Source: Gonapodya prolifera JEL478 (taxonomy: Eukaryota; Monoblepharomycota; Monoblepharidomycetes; Monoblepharidales; Gonapodyaceae). From it: a DNA stretch of 64,000 nt. The notes under the pieces were generated by a model. The model worked only from the letters and a program-made list of their open reading frames with translations, was not told the DNA's origin and did no database searches. The stretch is taken from the NCBI GenBank assembly GCA_001574975.1, contig KQ965734.1, forward strand, positions 125,610-189,609, written 5' to 3'. This document shows positions 45,801-58,374 of the stretch, piece after piece. The position numbers and the translations under genes are program-made. Position 1 is the first letter of the stretch, and each line of letters starts with the position of its first letter.

Positions 45801-48800
45801 AGCCGTATCTTGAGGCTGAGCGAACTGTGGATGTTTCCACCAAAGAAGTTATTGGCTTAGCGAAAAGGCGATTCTTCGACACGTTCCCCGGCATGATGTA
45901 TGTCTTGCTGAATGTGACGGGACCAAATCCACCCGGACCGGAACCATTTTGCCCCAACTCCGCAAACAACAATCGCCCTTGTTCTCAAGACCGATGCTGT
46001 GGCAAATCGTTTCCCTCTCAAAACAAGACATATTGCGACTTCCTTGTTGGTGCGCTCTTTGTGTTGTTGCCCAAGATATTGCACTTATGTTAATGGTTCT
46101 CATGCACCCGTTTCTTGCAACGCAGGTTGTTTCGACCTTGTTTCCGTCGACAGTACAGTGTTCCCAGTTATGACAGGGCAAACCATCCGGGCAAGCGTCA
46201 CTAACCTTGGTGTCTTCATCACTCCGAACGATATTGCTGCTCTAAAATGCAGCTTCACTTTTTCTGGGGCCAACATCACTGTTCTAACTCAAGCAATTAT
46301 CGTTGATACAAGCACGCTGCTGTGTAGTGTTCCCACTACTTTGGATAATTTCACACCTGGACCAGGGGGGTGGCAGTTCTCCATCCAGTATCCAACAGAT
46401 TCAGCCGTTACTCCAATCTGGTCGACGAGATCTCTTGCGATAAGCCCATATCCCGGTACCTTGAGCATCTCTGCTGGCGCCTCCATCTCAAAAGTACGCC
46501 CCGCGACGTCAGACGTTCAAGGATCATTTTTCATAGGCACCACCTGCAATATCCCAGTCACATTCACATCCATGAACTACAGTCGATTTACACCAGGAAG
46601 CTTTTATGAAGCCTATTGCTCCATTACAAATGTGCTTGGAAGTGGTGGACCGACTTACGTACGCGCTGCACCTGTGAACACTACTTATGGCGCTTATTCC
46701 TGTCCGATCTCTTGCGGTGCTTCCGCCCAGTACAGAGTGCAACTTACTCTCAACTACCGGCCCTCGACGAACTCAGCACCCAATCTTCTTGCAGGAAGTG
46801 TTGTTGTCAACATATATGATTCTGCTCCGACAATCTTGAAAGCGATATTAGATGATACAGGAGCATCAATCAAGGTTTCCTTTAGCAAAGCAATTCGAGT
46901 TCGGGGATTCACATCTCTTCCGGCTCGAATCAGTGGATCGCAAGTGTTTGACTCAACAGTGTCATCACTTCTTGTTGGTGGAAGCGGAAGTCTGAACGAT
47001 GTGGTTATTCAAATAACCAACAGTGTCACACTATTGGTCTCTTTACCGTTTTCGTCAACACTAAGCTTCTCAGGGGATTGGCCGAACCTTTCCTTCAAAA
47101 ATCTAGCCATCTTTTCATCTCTCAGTATTTTTGACGACTTTGCAGATGTCAAAGGTCCTGCAATGGTCTTGCCTCCAGAATCACCACCAACACCCGTGGC
47201 TGTAATCGATGGTCCTGACGGTGTCGCCTATTGCGACTCGGCAACAATCACAGGACTGTCCTCGTATAACTTGGGTGGCAGGGCTGGAATCTATAGTTGG
47301 AGTGTCGCACCCAATGACGCTGATGTAGCTGCTCTGTTCACATCGAGCAAAGGAGCAGTTACCCTCAGCAGCACTATTTTGACTGCGCATAAAGGAGCAA
47401 CTTATGCGTTCTCTCTTACTGTAGCCAATTGGCTGGGTAGATCCTCTACCACTGTGACCAAAACTTTGAAGATCAGCAATCAGGCGATTCCCCGAGTACG
47501 TATCTTGGGTGGGAGCAGGCAGAACATTACCAGTGGAAACGTTTTGACGCTGAAATCCGAAGCGGTCCTCTCGTCTTGTCAGACAAATGCAAACAGTGCA
47601 CTTGTTTTTCAGTGGTCGTACAGTCCAATATCCTCGTCGTTTGAGAGTGCTTTTGCGACAATGAAGAACACCCCAATCATTGCGATCCCTTTTGCAAGCC
47701 TTTCACCAACACAGTCTTACACTTTCACACTTATGGCATATCCAGACGGACAACCGGATGCATCCGCATCTGCTTCGGTTGTTGTTCAACCCTTCCTGCA
47801 AAACATTTTTGTCTCATTGGGGGCGCGACAGCGAACCATTTCAGCTTCTACCGCCTCTACGTTCTTTGCAATCTATCAGGATCTGTCGGCCCTGAGTCTT
47901 TCTAGTCGTGTTATCACGTGGACTGCGACGCTGAACGGAACAGGAACTAATTATCCATTAGACGCGGCCACCCAAGGTGGCACTTCACTCACGATTCGAG
48001 CAGGAACTTTGACCGCAGGAACAGTGGTTTTGCTTTCGGTTCTTGCTGAGGCCAGAGATGGCACAGGAAGATCAACATCAGCGTCTGTAGCTGTAACTGT
48101 GGTCGGCGGAAATGCTCTCAGTGCATACAGCTTTGTCACTGCCCCAAATTATGGTGCAACTACGATTTTACAATCAGACTCCTTGCAAGTTCGCGCCTTT
48201 GTGGACCAGTCATCGGTTATTTCCGGAGGCCCTAGCGTTTCCTACAGTTGGAGCTCAGTATCAGGGACTGCAACTGATCCTGCGAACACTCCTCTGAGCA
48301 TTGCATCTTTGGACAGCACGACTCTTTCCGACGGCGTACAAACTGCTGCAAATTTGAACTTTGCCCCCGGGGCTCTTATCGCAGGGGCGTACTACAGGTT
48401 CCAATGCCTCGTCTCCCAATCAGGCACCACGAGCACCACTACTAGCGTGGACATAAAAGTGGCAAGCCTGCCGGCGAATGGTATTGTCGCAGTCTCACCA
48501 AACACGGGAATCAAAGCTTTGAAAACTACTGTGACCCTGTCCGCTTCGTATTGGACAATCGTCTCATCTGAGCAACCATTGACCTATCGATTCAATATTT
48601 ACGTTCCTGACACATTGTATGGTACCCCAAATGCCCTACCTGCGATTCAAATATCGACAGACCGAGATACATCTGTGGATACAATTCTGCCAATTTCGTC
48701 AACCTCACAGGTACTCATTGAATTGGTTGTGAGGTCTTCTGTGACGAAAGCCAGTACCACTACCACAATGACTGTGCCAGTTGCCAATGATGTTGCTGAC

Positions 48801-50633
48801 TGGACCGAGTTTGGTTCTCTTAATTCCGCGGCTTTGAGTGATGCGCGTAAGGCGGGCAACGTCGCATCTATCAACAGGGTAATTCAGATATTTGCGACAT
48901 CTATGAAGCAATGGAAGCCCCCTGTGTCCCTTCCAAGCGCTCTTTCTGTCGCAATTGTGAACAGCACTTTGAGCAATGTGTTCGGCAGCAACGTGATTAG
49001 TCCTGATGCTTGTGCGGAAAGAATCGCTACCGTCAGTTCTCTCGTAGACAGTGTTTCTCTCGGATCAGATCAAGGAAGCCAAATAGGCTTTTTGTTGGCT
49101 AACGACATCAAGAGTTTGGAATCCCAACAAATGTCTAATCCGACTTTTTCGATTTCCGACAACGATTTGAAGTCGTACTACAAAGCATTTTCGGGTGTAC
49201 TGACATCTTACAGTGACGCACAAGTCACGGCCAACCAGTCAGAGACGTTGATTTCAGGTATTAATTCTGCCCAAAGATTGAATCTTCGTTCCATGGCATG
49301 TGGACAGAAGGGTAAATCTGTTACATTTGGGGAGCTTTCCACTTCGATCGGAAAGGCGGACCTTTCCTCGAGCGGGTCCGTTGACAGTGGCAATGGAACG
49401 AACTTCGGATTTGGTTCTGGAATGTCACTCTCCAACGACGGTCACGCCATCAACTGCTTCTGTACCCAGGCAATGAATTCTCCACCGTACCAGTTCGGAT
49501 ATGTCACCGGTTTGGCATTGTAAGTCAAATGTTGGCGCAGAGAAGTGTTGTTCGTCGTGCTTGAGCTAACCTTTGTATCGCGTTAGCAACCAGTCTGTTG
49601 CCTCTAAGGTCACTACCTTCACATTGTCAGATTGTTCAGAAGGACCTTCATTTGCGAATGGACGTCTCAATCCGAACGCAAGCGTTCCGGTCAATTCTTC
49701 GTCAAATGAAATCACCTTCACAATTCCAATATCTTCTTCGGCCACACTGTCATACAACGCAAAGAACCAAGCATGTGAGTGGAACGTCTGAGAAGCGAAT
49801 GGTGTTTTGGGAAATTAGAACTTGAAATGGTCTTCTAGTCCTCTGCCAATTCGTCGACCCTGTGACCCAGCAATACTCAACCGCAGGTGTCACTACCATT
49901 CGTTTTGACAACACAACGGGAACTCTTTATTGCAAGACGAACCACTTGACGTCGTTTAACGGAGCTCTTGGTCCTCTCACCCTTGAGTTTCCAAACAAAA
50001 CCTCAACGACAAGCAACGTAAATGTTGGTGCCATTGTCGGCGGTGTGATTGGTGGGGCCGCCCTCGTCGCACTTGTCGCTGGGAGCGTGTACTACGTGAA
50101 AAAGAAGAAAAGTAGTGATGTCCCCGAAAAGATGTGAGTGTATCCCAGGTACCGCCCAACGCGTCAGAGTTAATCTCTTTTCCTCGGGTTCCAGACCGCC
50201 CCCACAGAATGGGACGCAATCGGTACCCGAGATGCAGCAAAAGTCAGCAGAGCAAGCCAAGCATGAAATGAAACCGAACACAGCCAACCAGGCAGAATCT
50301 GCCCAACCATCTATTCGGGCACCACCAAGCCTAGAGAGTAAGGCACAAGGAGCAACATCGGAGCCTGCGAAAGAAGCCGTACCCACAAGTAATCTGCCGA
50401 AAGCTGAATCGCTACCGAAAGTTACACCTCCACAGATGCCTGCTCCTGAGGCAGCAACTCCCGAAATGAACAATGTACCAGAAGCGGCACCTGTACCTGT
50501 GATAACGTACATCCCTCGATATATTGAGAGAGAAGAGATTGCCGGAATGCCACCGATCCGGTTCGGACCTCGTTACGAGCTTCCGCTTGAGTACTCGGAC
50601 GCTATGAGATTGCTAGGGTTGAGTTCAGAGTAG
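42860..50633 (+). CDS. Giant membrane protein: TM, EGF-like, GT4-like, GT2, IPT/REJ-like ectodomain, TM, cytosolic tail
   Basis: ATG 42860. A short cytosolic head is followed by a TM helix (WVTLGLMFATIVCVAGTVLI). Next is an EGF-like Cys module (CIDGPAAYCSGHGIQ, CVCDLGYAGNLCQ), then a GT4-type domain (VCFVLPYFGALNPYVPEAAA, GAGFYTMKAQKQGLVCFGTQ, ADIGSDLFE). The GT2 domain is PLISVVLVHRNRHQLLEQAI, NFEIVLVDDGSDDPETL, NRYLGAARNTGVKYA, YILFMDDDDYAKPHQL (DxD) and GVGFEDYEFFAKSVL. A Cys-rich linker (CSQDRCCGKSFPSQNKTYC) leads to an ectodomain of about 1,150 residues with an IPT-like start, PKD/REJ-like beta repeats and a terminal INCFCTQAMNSPPYQFG block. A second TM (VGAIVGGVIGGAALVALVAG), KKKK and a Pro-rich tail close the protein. 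The two large frames join if 46050-46125 (76 nt, GTGCGC to CGCAG) is an intron, which keeps the phase exactly. The alternative is two adjacent genes, the second lacking any signal sequence or good start. Confidence 0.72.
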
Positions 50634-50718
50634 AATAATGACATAATTGGAACGGACACAAACAGTGTATTTTACCATCACGAGCCACTATAAATATCAC
50701 GTAGTTTACGTTATTCAT

Positions 50719-53700
50719 TCAAGGCCTTCGCATTGGTTTTTCGTACAAAATTATTGCGGCAATTTGTAGAATCATCCACGTAGTGCAAAAACCTGCAACA
50801 AGGAAGCAAAGTCGCCGCTTGGTTGTGTTGCTCCAATCAAAAGCACCTCGCCACGGTCTTCGTGTCTGGCTCGCGCTCGAGGATTGCAGACTTGAGTGGT
50901 GTGCATAGTAGTGTCGAATGTTTGGGTGTGATGATGGGTGAGGAAGGTGAGACGGCCGATCACCACGAGGTGTATTATTGCTCGATTCGTCATCTTGATG
51001 TTCGGAGCGTCGTTGCCGGTAAGAGAGTCCCAAGAAAGCGAAAGGAATAATGAAACCTAGTATTGTAGAACTTGTGGCTCCAACGAAAGCGATAATCTGC
51101 AAACAATTCATCAACCTATATATACGTTGTTAAAAATCTTCGCTCACCTCATCAAGTCGCTTTACAAACACGGCAACTGTGGCCGTGGAGGCCACTAAGA
51201 CAACTGTAAGGAGAAAATGAGGTATCTGCCGGAAATGAAATAAAATTGAGGACATCTTCCTTCAGTTCTGTGAGGGGTATTCACCCACCGTGCCCCATTG
51301 TTCCCCATACCACTCAAACGCCGCATCCATTTGTACTGTTCCAATCAGTACACTATTTACACTCTCCGTGTCCGACCCTATCACACTCGACCTTCTCGAC
51401 TCGTCCGACGCCATGCTGTTCGTCCTCCTCGCAGGCACACCATCGCCTGGGCGATCTGGGAGAGCGCTGTACCCATGTGCCAGCACAATGTATGCAGCAT
51501 GGAGTCTTCGACGAAGTCGCGTCATCAGAGATGCTACTGCGGTACGGCATGGGTGTAGTTGAATTGCATATGTAGCGATGAGGGATAAGGAAAAGGCAAC
51601 TCGTGCCACGAGAGCGCTGGGGGAGGTGATTGGATCTGACGCAAGCAGAAGGAGAGAACGTGGAGTCCAATGGTACACAATGCATTCAGTGCATGGATTC
51701 AATAAGACAGCAGTTGAGCTCCCACAGAGGGAAAAAACCCACAATTATTGAGCACATCTCCTACCACCTTCTCTCGCCACGTTAACCACCCAAACCACCC
51801 AACGAGCAAATATATGCCCGTGCTTAGGGCGACCGAGGCGTCAATGACGAGACCCATGCGCACTGGTGAGTGGTCCTGCAACTCGTTATACACGGTGTAG
51901 ATCTGATGAACATATTTGTTGACACAAAATTGGAAAACATGAGACAGGATGTGAGCAATGGTGCCATGTCGACGTGAAAGGCAACCTTGGAGAACTTACA
52001 ATTTGGTGACAGCTGGTTCAACAGTAAATGAACGGATTTCGTCACGGAAGACAACATCTTCGTTACATTTTCCAAACCACCCACCTCATCAAGTTAACTA
52101 TCAATGACACGGCGTAGAATCCGTACACCCATTTGTCCAAGTCCGATGCCGCAAGGTCCCTCCACCCTTGCGTTGCGGCTTCTACAGCTGCACTCCAGTT
52201 GTGATCTCTAGTGTCTCTCACTGATCTCAGAACACCGAAGTCACGAAGAGACCCAGCCTGAGGACCATTGACGACCCACCAAGCAACCACCATGCATACC
52301 ACGTACGCAACGGCGAGGTTACCGAGGAGCGACGAGAAACGGAGTGAGTGAAGGTGGCGGGGCATTGAGAGAGGTATGACAATAAGTGCGCACACTACAC
52401 GGTTGAAAGAAAGAAGCCAGACAGCAGCGAGATTAAACAATGGCGAAGATCGTCGTTTGAGCTGAAATAAAATCGAAACCCACCCAAAATCCAGGCTTTC
52501 CGGTCAATCGCCCATTTCTGAAGCTCTGGGGCCAGTGGTACTACTGCAGCCGCTCGAGACATTGAGTCCGAGATCGCAATAAGGTACCTGCGTAGATGTG
52601 AGTCTTTAGAATACGTCAACAAGTCTAGTTTCCCCCGTGGCGATACGAACCCAGATGCAGCTCCGAAAGTCAGGACTCCAACAACCAGATCTACAACGTC
52701 CATTTCACCCCCACCCTTGCCTTCACCCCCTCCTCTGTAGTACTTCCACCGTGTCCCGCCAACGGCTGCTCTTGCAACCCCAGCCCAATTCACTGCACCA
52801 GTATCTCCAATTAGTCTGCGCGATGCTCTGACCGAAGCCTTGAGTGTGAACGACGTGGCAACAGCTAAGAGGAGGATAACACAGGTCGCAAGGTGGGGTG
52901 TGAGTAGAAGGAACGAGTACGGAATAGAGAGAAGTGGAGCGGCGGTGAGAGACTTTGTGAGGTTGAGAACGGAGGAGAGTACTATTTTGAAAGAGCGGAC
53001 CACAGTTGAGGATCATTACTATTGTTGCCGTGGGCAATCAGACCCACCAGAAGCCCCCATGGCTCTCCCGACAATCACCACATCGTCCTCCTCTTGCTCA
53101 ATCCACCCCGACCTGCCGCTCGCCCCGGGTTCTCTGCTGTAACCGTCGGGATCGTCCTCAGCGGCGCCCAATGTGGAACGGCGACGCCGGGAGCGGCGGG
53201 GGACCGGGAAGGCTTTGCTGCGATGAGTTTGCGATGGGACAATCCAAGTAGAGGGGCTACAGAGAAGATGTTTGAGAGGGCCAACGAAGATTGCTCAGTC
53301 ACAAGTGACGGGTAGTGGGTCGGGATTGGGGTCGTACAGATTCCAATACTGTCTGCTTTTCGCGTCTACTCACTCTTCAATTCCCCTCGCATCTTCACCG
53401 TCTGCTGCGTCATCCCATTCGACGTCACCTCCAATGCCTGAGCCGATACCCCCCTCGACAGGGAAACCAGCAACGACCTGCACCACCCCGTCCGCATCTC
53501 TACTGTCCGTTGACAGGCGGCGCGAGCTCGACTCTTTTGGCAAAGGTCGTGACGAGCGCCGAGATGCTCTGGCGGACGAAGGGCGAGACGCGACCCCTGG
53601 TCGTGCAGCCCAGCGTTCTGAAGGGTTGTCTTGCCACACCCCACTCGCCTCTTCCGTAGAGACCGGTGAGACCGGTGAGACCGGTGAGACTGGAGAAACT

Positions 53701-54677
53701 GGATATGTTGTGGTGGGGTCGCCATGATCGTCAGCAGGGATAGGTGGTGTGCTTTGGCGGGAGGATGAGTTGGGGGTATGGATGGCAGTTGCTTGAGATG
53801 TTGATAAACGGCGGTTGTGGTTTGAGGGGGCCCCTGAAGGAGCCAGGCTATACCGTCTCCGTACAGCGGAGGGTGGCTCGTCTGGGTCGCGACCATCGAC
53901 GGTTTCGTCAGGGTCGTCGGTGTCGGGACCAGAGAGTGAGAGCGCCGACCCGGAGAGTTGGGGATCCGAGAGGACAGAGGATGAAGCGGTGGAGGCACCT
54001 CGGAGGAACGGGGGTGGGTGGGTGCCGGAAAGGTTAATCAGAGATGGTTTGGCGGAAGCGGGGCGGGGTAGCGGTGAGTGGTGGGAGAGGGTAATGTGAA
54101 GTGGGGGTCCAGATAGTCCCGGCTTCCCGGGGTTTCCCTCCAAAATCCCGGGCGGCACCCCTTGCGCTCCCTCCCTCAAGTCCTGCTGTAATCGTTCTGT
54201 GATATTCTCCCCCAAAGGCACAGTGCCCCGTCCCTGGAGGTCCCCACAACTGCTTGGGTTATTTCGAGGGGAATCCTCAAGTGCGGGGGAGTATGCAAGA
54301 GGCGACTGCTGAGTATGACCGTCCAGCAGCATTCTCGCTCGAACATTGTCACTATGGTGGTCCGCAGCAGAAGAGGAAGATGGTGAAGCCTGGAAGGAGT
54401 CCGTCGGGGCAAGGTCCGAGGTCCAGTTTGCCGACGACCTGCGCCTAAAAGGGCTAAGCAAGTTGCCCGTCCTCTCGCGCTGGTTCTGTGCTCGTGTCGT
54501 CTCCATTTCTCTCGCGCCCGGGTTTTCAGGTCGTGGAACTCCACCGCAGTCACCTTGGCTTTCACCTTCGCCCGCTGACGACGACGTTGACGACACATGG
54601 GAGTGCGCTGTTCTCAAGTCCATTGGAGCCGCGAGCCGTTGCTCACCAAACTGAACCACAGCGTCTTGTTCATCCAT
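50719..54677 (-). CDS. Amino-acid transporter, SLC38/AAAP type, with long N-terminal cytosolic region
   Basis: Likely neutral amino-acid permease of the vacuole or plasma membrane. The ATG at 54677 (MDEQDAVVQFGEQRL) begins about 450 Ser/Pro-rich residues, including a PVS repeat. Later exons (GYSREPGASGRSGWIEQEE) lead to SVLNLTKSLTAAPLLSIPYS, the family's first helix, then LLAVATSFTLKASVRASRRL, LTYSKDSHLRRYLIAISDSM, VVCALIVIPLSMPRHLHSLR followed by FSSLLGNLAVAYVVCMVVAW, VYNELQDHSPVRMGLVIDAS, GIYLLVGWFGWLTWREK, ARVAFSLSLIATYAIQLHPC and a last helix FVGATSSTILGFIIPFAFL. The order and the PLS-xx-LHSLRF block match SLC38 proteins. At least eight introns. The gene is co-directional with the transcription factor upstream. 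Confidence 0.83.
53659..53703. repeat. 12-bp coding microsatellite (GAGACCGGT)-type repeat
   Basis: Imperfect units around ACCGGTGAG encode PVSPVSPVSPVS on the minus strand in the disordered N-terminus of the SLC38-like protein. Confidence 0.75.
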
Positions 54678-55080
54678 TGATGTGACGAAAATGGACGACG
54701 TGGCCTCCAGTGGTACGTAGTGACAGCCCGGAATCTCCTAGACCTCTTATCTGAGCTTAGGCTGGGCTTTTCTATGTAAAAAATGTCCCATATGATCGCG
54801 GGTTGACATTCAACAAAGATTCGCCGAGCACACTCACCTTCCGCCACGCTCCTTTCCCCTTCAATCGTTTGATTCCTTTCCGTTTAAGTGCGCGCTCCTC
54901 CACGATCCGTGTCCTCACAGTGTAATAACGAAAAGTCGACGCCCGTCGCCACTTTCGTACAATTCAACCGTGGGAGGAACAATACGAACTACCCTCTCGC
55001 CTCTTCTTAACGTTGTTTGAGATTTGTGCATATTTACATTCAAAAGATCAACAGTAGTGCAAAATTTAGCGCCCTCTGCA
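54678..55080. other. Intergenic region between co-directional minus genes
   Basis: About 400 bp holding the promoter side of the SLC38-like gene and the 3' UTR of the transcription factor. No repeat or gene seen. Confidence 0.45.
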
Positions 55081-58000
55081 TCATGTCTCGTCCTCGACAT
55101 TATCAAGCGCCGTATCCAACACACGGATAAAATCCGATTCGTTCGAAAATGTCAAAGGAGCAGGCGCCCGCGTCGTCTTGGCAACAATACTCGCGAGGTG
55201 AAGTATGACGCAGTGCTGCTTCTCCGTTACTAAATCGAGGAGCTTCGTGGACGGGTTGTGTTGAGGATGGTCAAGAGCATCCATCAGGCGCTCCACCAAA
55301 CGTAACGCGGCTTTGGTGCGGAAACAAATAAAATGAGAACATGAAAAACCAATATGTACAAGAGTCACTCACCGCCGGCAGGCTTCCAGATTCGACCGGC
55401 CACTTTGAACGCTGCAATCACTGTGCTGATGTGAGTCTTGATTTGACTCAGAAACTCCTCGACGACACGAAGGGCTTCCGCCTGATTCGCCAAGGGTACA
55501 TGATTGCCTTCATTGAGCCGCTTAATCTCCCTCATTGCAACAAGAAGTGAAACAGTCGTCATTCCAACTTGAAAACAAAGTTCGTGAGGCCCTTCCACAT
55601 CTCCTCAACTTTTACAACAACTCACGTGCATAGCACCACCACGGTGTGGCAAACTCCGCAATGATGTCAAACCCCCACACGCGCCTGAATAGGGCCAAAG
55701 CATTGAGCGCTGCGCTGGCGTGATCGACAGCCTTGACAAATCCTGCGCTCATCATCCACGCAACTAAAAACGCGGGCGGTCCCTTAATCTTGGTGTTTGA
55801 CTCTTCACCGTATTCTGGAGCGGGAGCGACAGGGGAGAAAAAGAAGGAAAACAAGCAGTGGTAGCTGAAAGAAAGGTGACAAGGCACAAGCACAAGTAAG
55901 TCGCCGTGAAAGAATGAGAAAACCAAGCGTCACCCACTGAATAAAGAGCAATAGCGCACGAGGGCTTTCCGCCATACTCTGTTGCATTGGCTCCACCGAC
56001 GTTTCCGCTGCTCCCGCTGCAGGTTTCGTTCCCAGCACCACGCAAAATCTCGCAAACCACGTGTCCAAAGAGTCGCAGACTTCCTTGTGGAGACTTCGTG
56101 CGCGAAGAATCGCCGTTGGGATGCTCTCAGAGCACGGATTGGAGGGGTTTGCGACGCACTTTTCGGAGAAAAATATCCGCCGCTTGGCGCAGTGCAGGCG
56201 CTGTTGCGGTTGAGGGCATGTTGGGAACGGAAGCGAAGGTTCATTCTTTGCGTTCCAAACTCACGAATTCGACAATTGTCCCGAGGCAGTGAAGCATGGT
56301 CGAATTGAGAGCATAGCATCCAAGTTTTGGAGTGTACTTGGTGGTGCTATGCGATATCGTTGGTTTGGGAGGGGTCAAAGCATCGAGGGGCCAGCTGGCG
56401 CGGTCGTAAAATACTGTGCGTGGGGTGGCAAATAATTGCCTCGCCGGTGCAACAGCAAGGCACGGAGAAATACCTACACTCAAGCGTCGGCGTTGAGGGC
56501 GGAATAACCTATGGGATGAGGTGACAAACATTGTATCTAAACCCATATAAGGTAAGAGATATAAGCGGAGCGAGAACACACCGACGACTCTTGATTCTGG
56601 TCCGTCCAAAACACCTCGTGGCAGGGCAGCTGCACCATTGCCAAGTCTTCGTACGTCAACTTTGGCGTGCCGCCGTGAGCGCTTGAGTACAGCCTATCCA
56701 TGTGCCCCATGATCCAGGCGGTGCGGCGGCGTTCCTCCTTGGCCAGCCATGCCTCGCGGTCCGAGGTGGAGGTGGATGTGGCCGCTCCACTTTCCTGCAC
56801 CACGACTTCGAAGCCCGCCAGCGTGGCGCACATTGTATTTCGCATACCCTCGATGTCGAGCTCGTCGAGTTGATAGATCCCGTGATGCACGAGGGTTTGG
56901 ATGTTATACAGGGAGGGCACGGCGATGATCTGTGGGTAGAGCCGTCGTAGCCGTGTTCCGAGGATGCTGCGATAATGGTTGCGGAGGGTGGGTGATGGAT
57001 GGTATCTGGTGGCCACTGCGAGCATGCTTCAAGCTTGCGTGGTTGGTGCGCGTTTGTGTATTGGAAAGCAAGGTCGCTGCAGAGCCCTCACCTGAGAGAC
57101 AAGGCCATATGTCGAGACTGCCCGGACCTGGTAAACCTTCCCTTGTGTATGAACGGGAGCGCCTCTCCAAAGTTTGAAAAATACAAATCAAACAATTGAT
57201 TGCACTCTGCAGTTGGCGGGAGCGGTGGCAAGTCGTCGAAGAGGGACAATTCGAAGCGGCCCGGGTTCGACCCGTGCAACGAGGTTTCCGGACGAAGCAC
57301 GTCGCCCAGATAGCTCATGTCGGTGATGATATCAATGATGAGATCGTCGTCAGAGTCGCCGGTGAGGGGCAATGGAGGAAATGCGTCGGTGTTTTGTATG
57401 GAAAGCCATGGTCCTCGTGATTCCGGGCTCTGGAAAACAGAAGTGGCCGAAGAAGAACTCGATTCGAGTGACTCTGGGCGCTGGAAGAAGGAAGTTACGG
57501 AAGAAGGTGTCGATTCGAGAGATTCGGGACACTGGAAGAAGGATGCAGTTGCAGAGGGAGTTGATTCGAGCATTGATGTTGGATCGCGAGAGAGAGGGTC
57601 ACAAAGTTTTTGAATTGTATTCCACGGATCGATTTGAATCGGCTCATGGCGGTTTTGTCGCGCATTCCATGCATCGATGTGATGCTCAACATCTGTGATT
57701 GCTCTGCCTCGATTCTTTTTGTGGGGACACCGCTCCTGAGTCAATGCCGCTGATCCCGGAGATAGAGCGATGGATGCAAGAATGTTGAGCCCTTCTGAGA
57801 TGGTGGGAGGTGTGGAAGGGCGGGGCGGGGCACGTTCAGGTTCTGAAACGTGTGTATCCCCACCAATTTTCGCACCAAGAAGAGCCTTTCACGTAAAAGC
57901 ACAACCAGAAAGTGATGAGTACGAGGTAGTGCGCAGTAGATCGTTTTACGCAAATACCCACCTCCAACCGGGCGATGCGATCTGTCATCCTGGTAGTGTG

Positions 58001-58149
58001 CAATATAACACCAAGGTTGATGATGAAGCCAGAAACAGCGGTGCCATCTCCACACGCTCATCATACCTGTCGCCGCGCCCTAGTTGAGGCCGTTGTCGTC
58101 CAAGTCCGGTGCGAGGCCGAGCTCTGGCTGAGGGTTGAGCTTTCGGCAT
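55081..58149 (-). CDS. Fungal-specific transcription factor (middle homology region), no Zn2Cys6 cluster seen
   Basis: The ATG at 58149 (MPKAQPSARARPRTGL) gives a short Arg-rich head spliced to DRMTDRIARLE, the dimerisation-like helix that normally follows a Zn2Cys6 cluster, but no CxxC motifs precede it. A Ser/Pro/acidic region follows (SATSVFQSPESRGPW), then the fungal_trans domain: NQLFDLYFSNFGEALPFIHK, HPSPTLRNHYRSILGTRLRR, RRRTAWIMGHMDRLYSSAHG, TYEDLAMVQLPCHEVFW, YALNSTMLHCLGTIVEF, and C-terminal helices (AMREIKRLNEGNHVPLANQA, VVEEFLSQIKTHISTV, ALDNVEDET). The RRRTAW..MDR..S...G and DLAMVQLPC blocks are diagnostic. About seven introns. It probably regulates transcription in the nucleus; targets are unknown. 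It is divergent from the methyltransferase gene, with 225 bp between starts. An upstream exon with the zinc cluster is possible but would overlap that gene's promoter. Confidence 0.78.
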
Positions 58150-58374
58150 ATTGTCTTTTGTCCTGGCCTGGCGCTCTGTATGCTCTGTCTACGCCACCGC
58201 TGCTGTCCGCTTGCTTGGCTGCTGTGTGCGCGTCGTCCAGTCCGGGTGGTTGTGCGAGTGCTGAGAGTGCTGAGAGTGTTTCGAAAGGGTTGACCGTGTT
58301 CAGGCTATTCTCCGGCTAATCCCTGCTTGATTGACGTGCTTTTTTTTTCCTTTCAACACTCCCCACCAATCCAT

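Noticed and set aside
57240-57290. tRNA-like GGTTCGA motif
   Set aside because: It lies within the coding region of the transcription factor and no cloverleaf can be drawn around it; no tRNA was found anywhere in the window.
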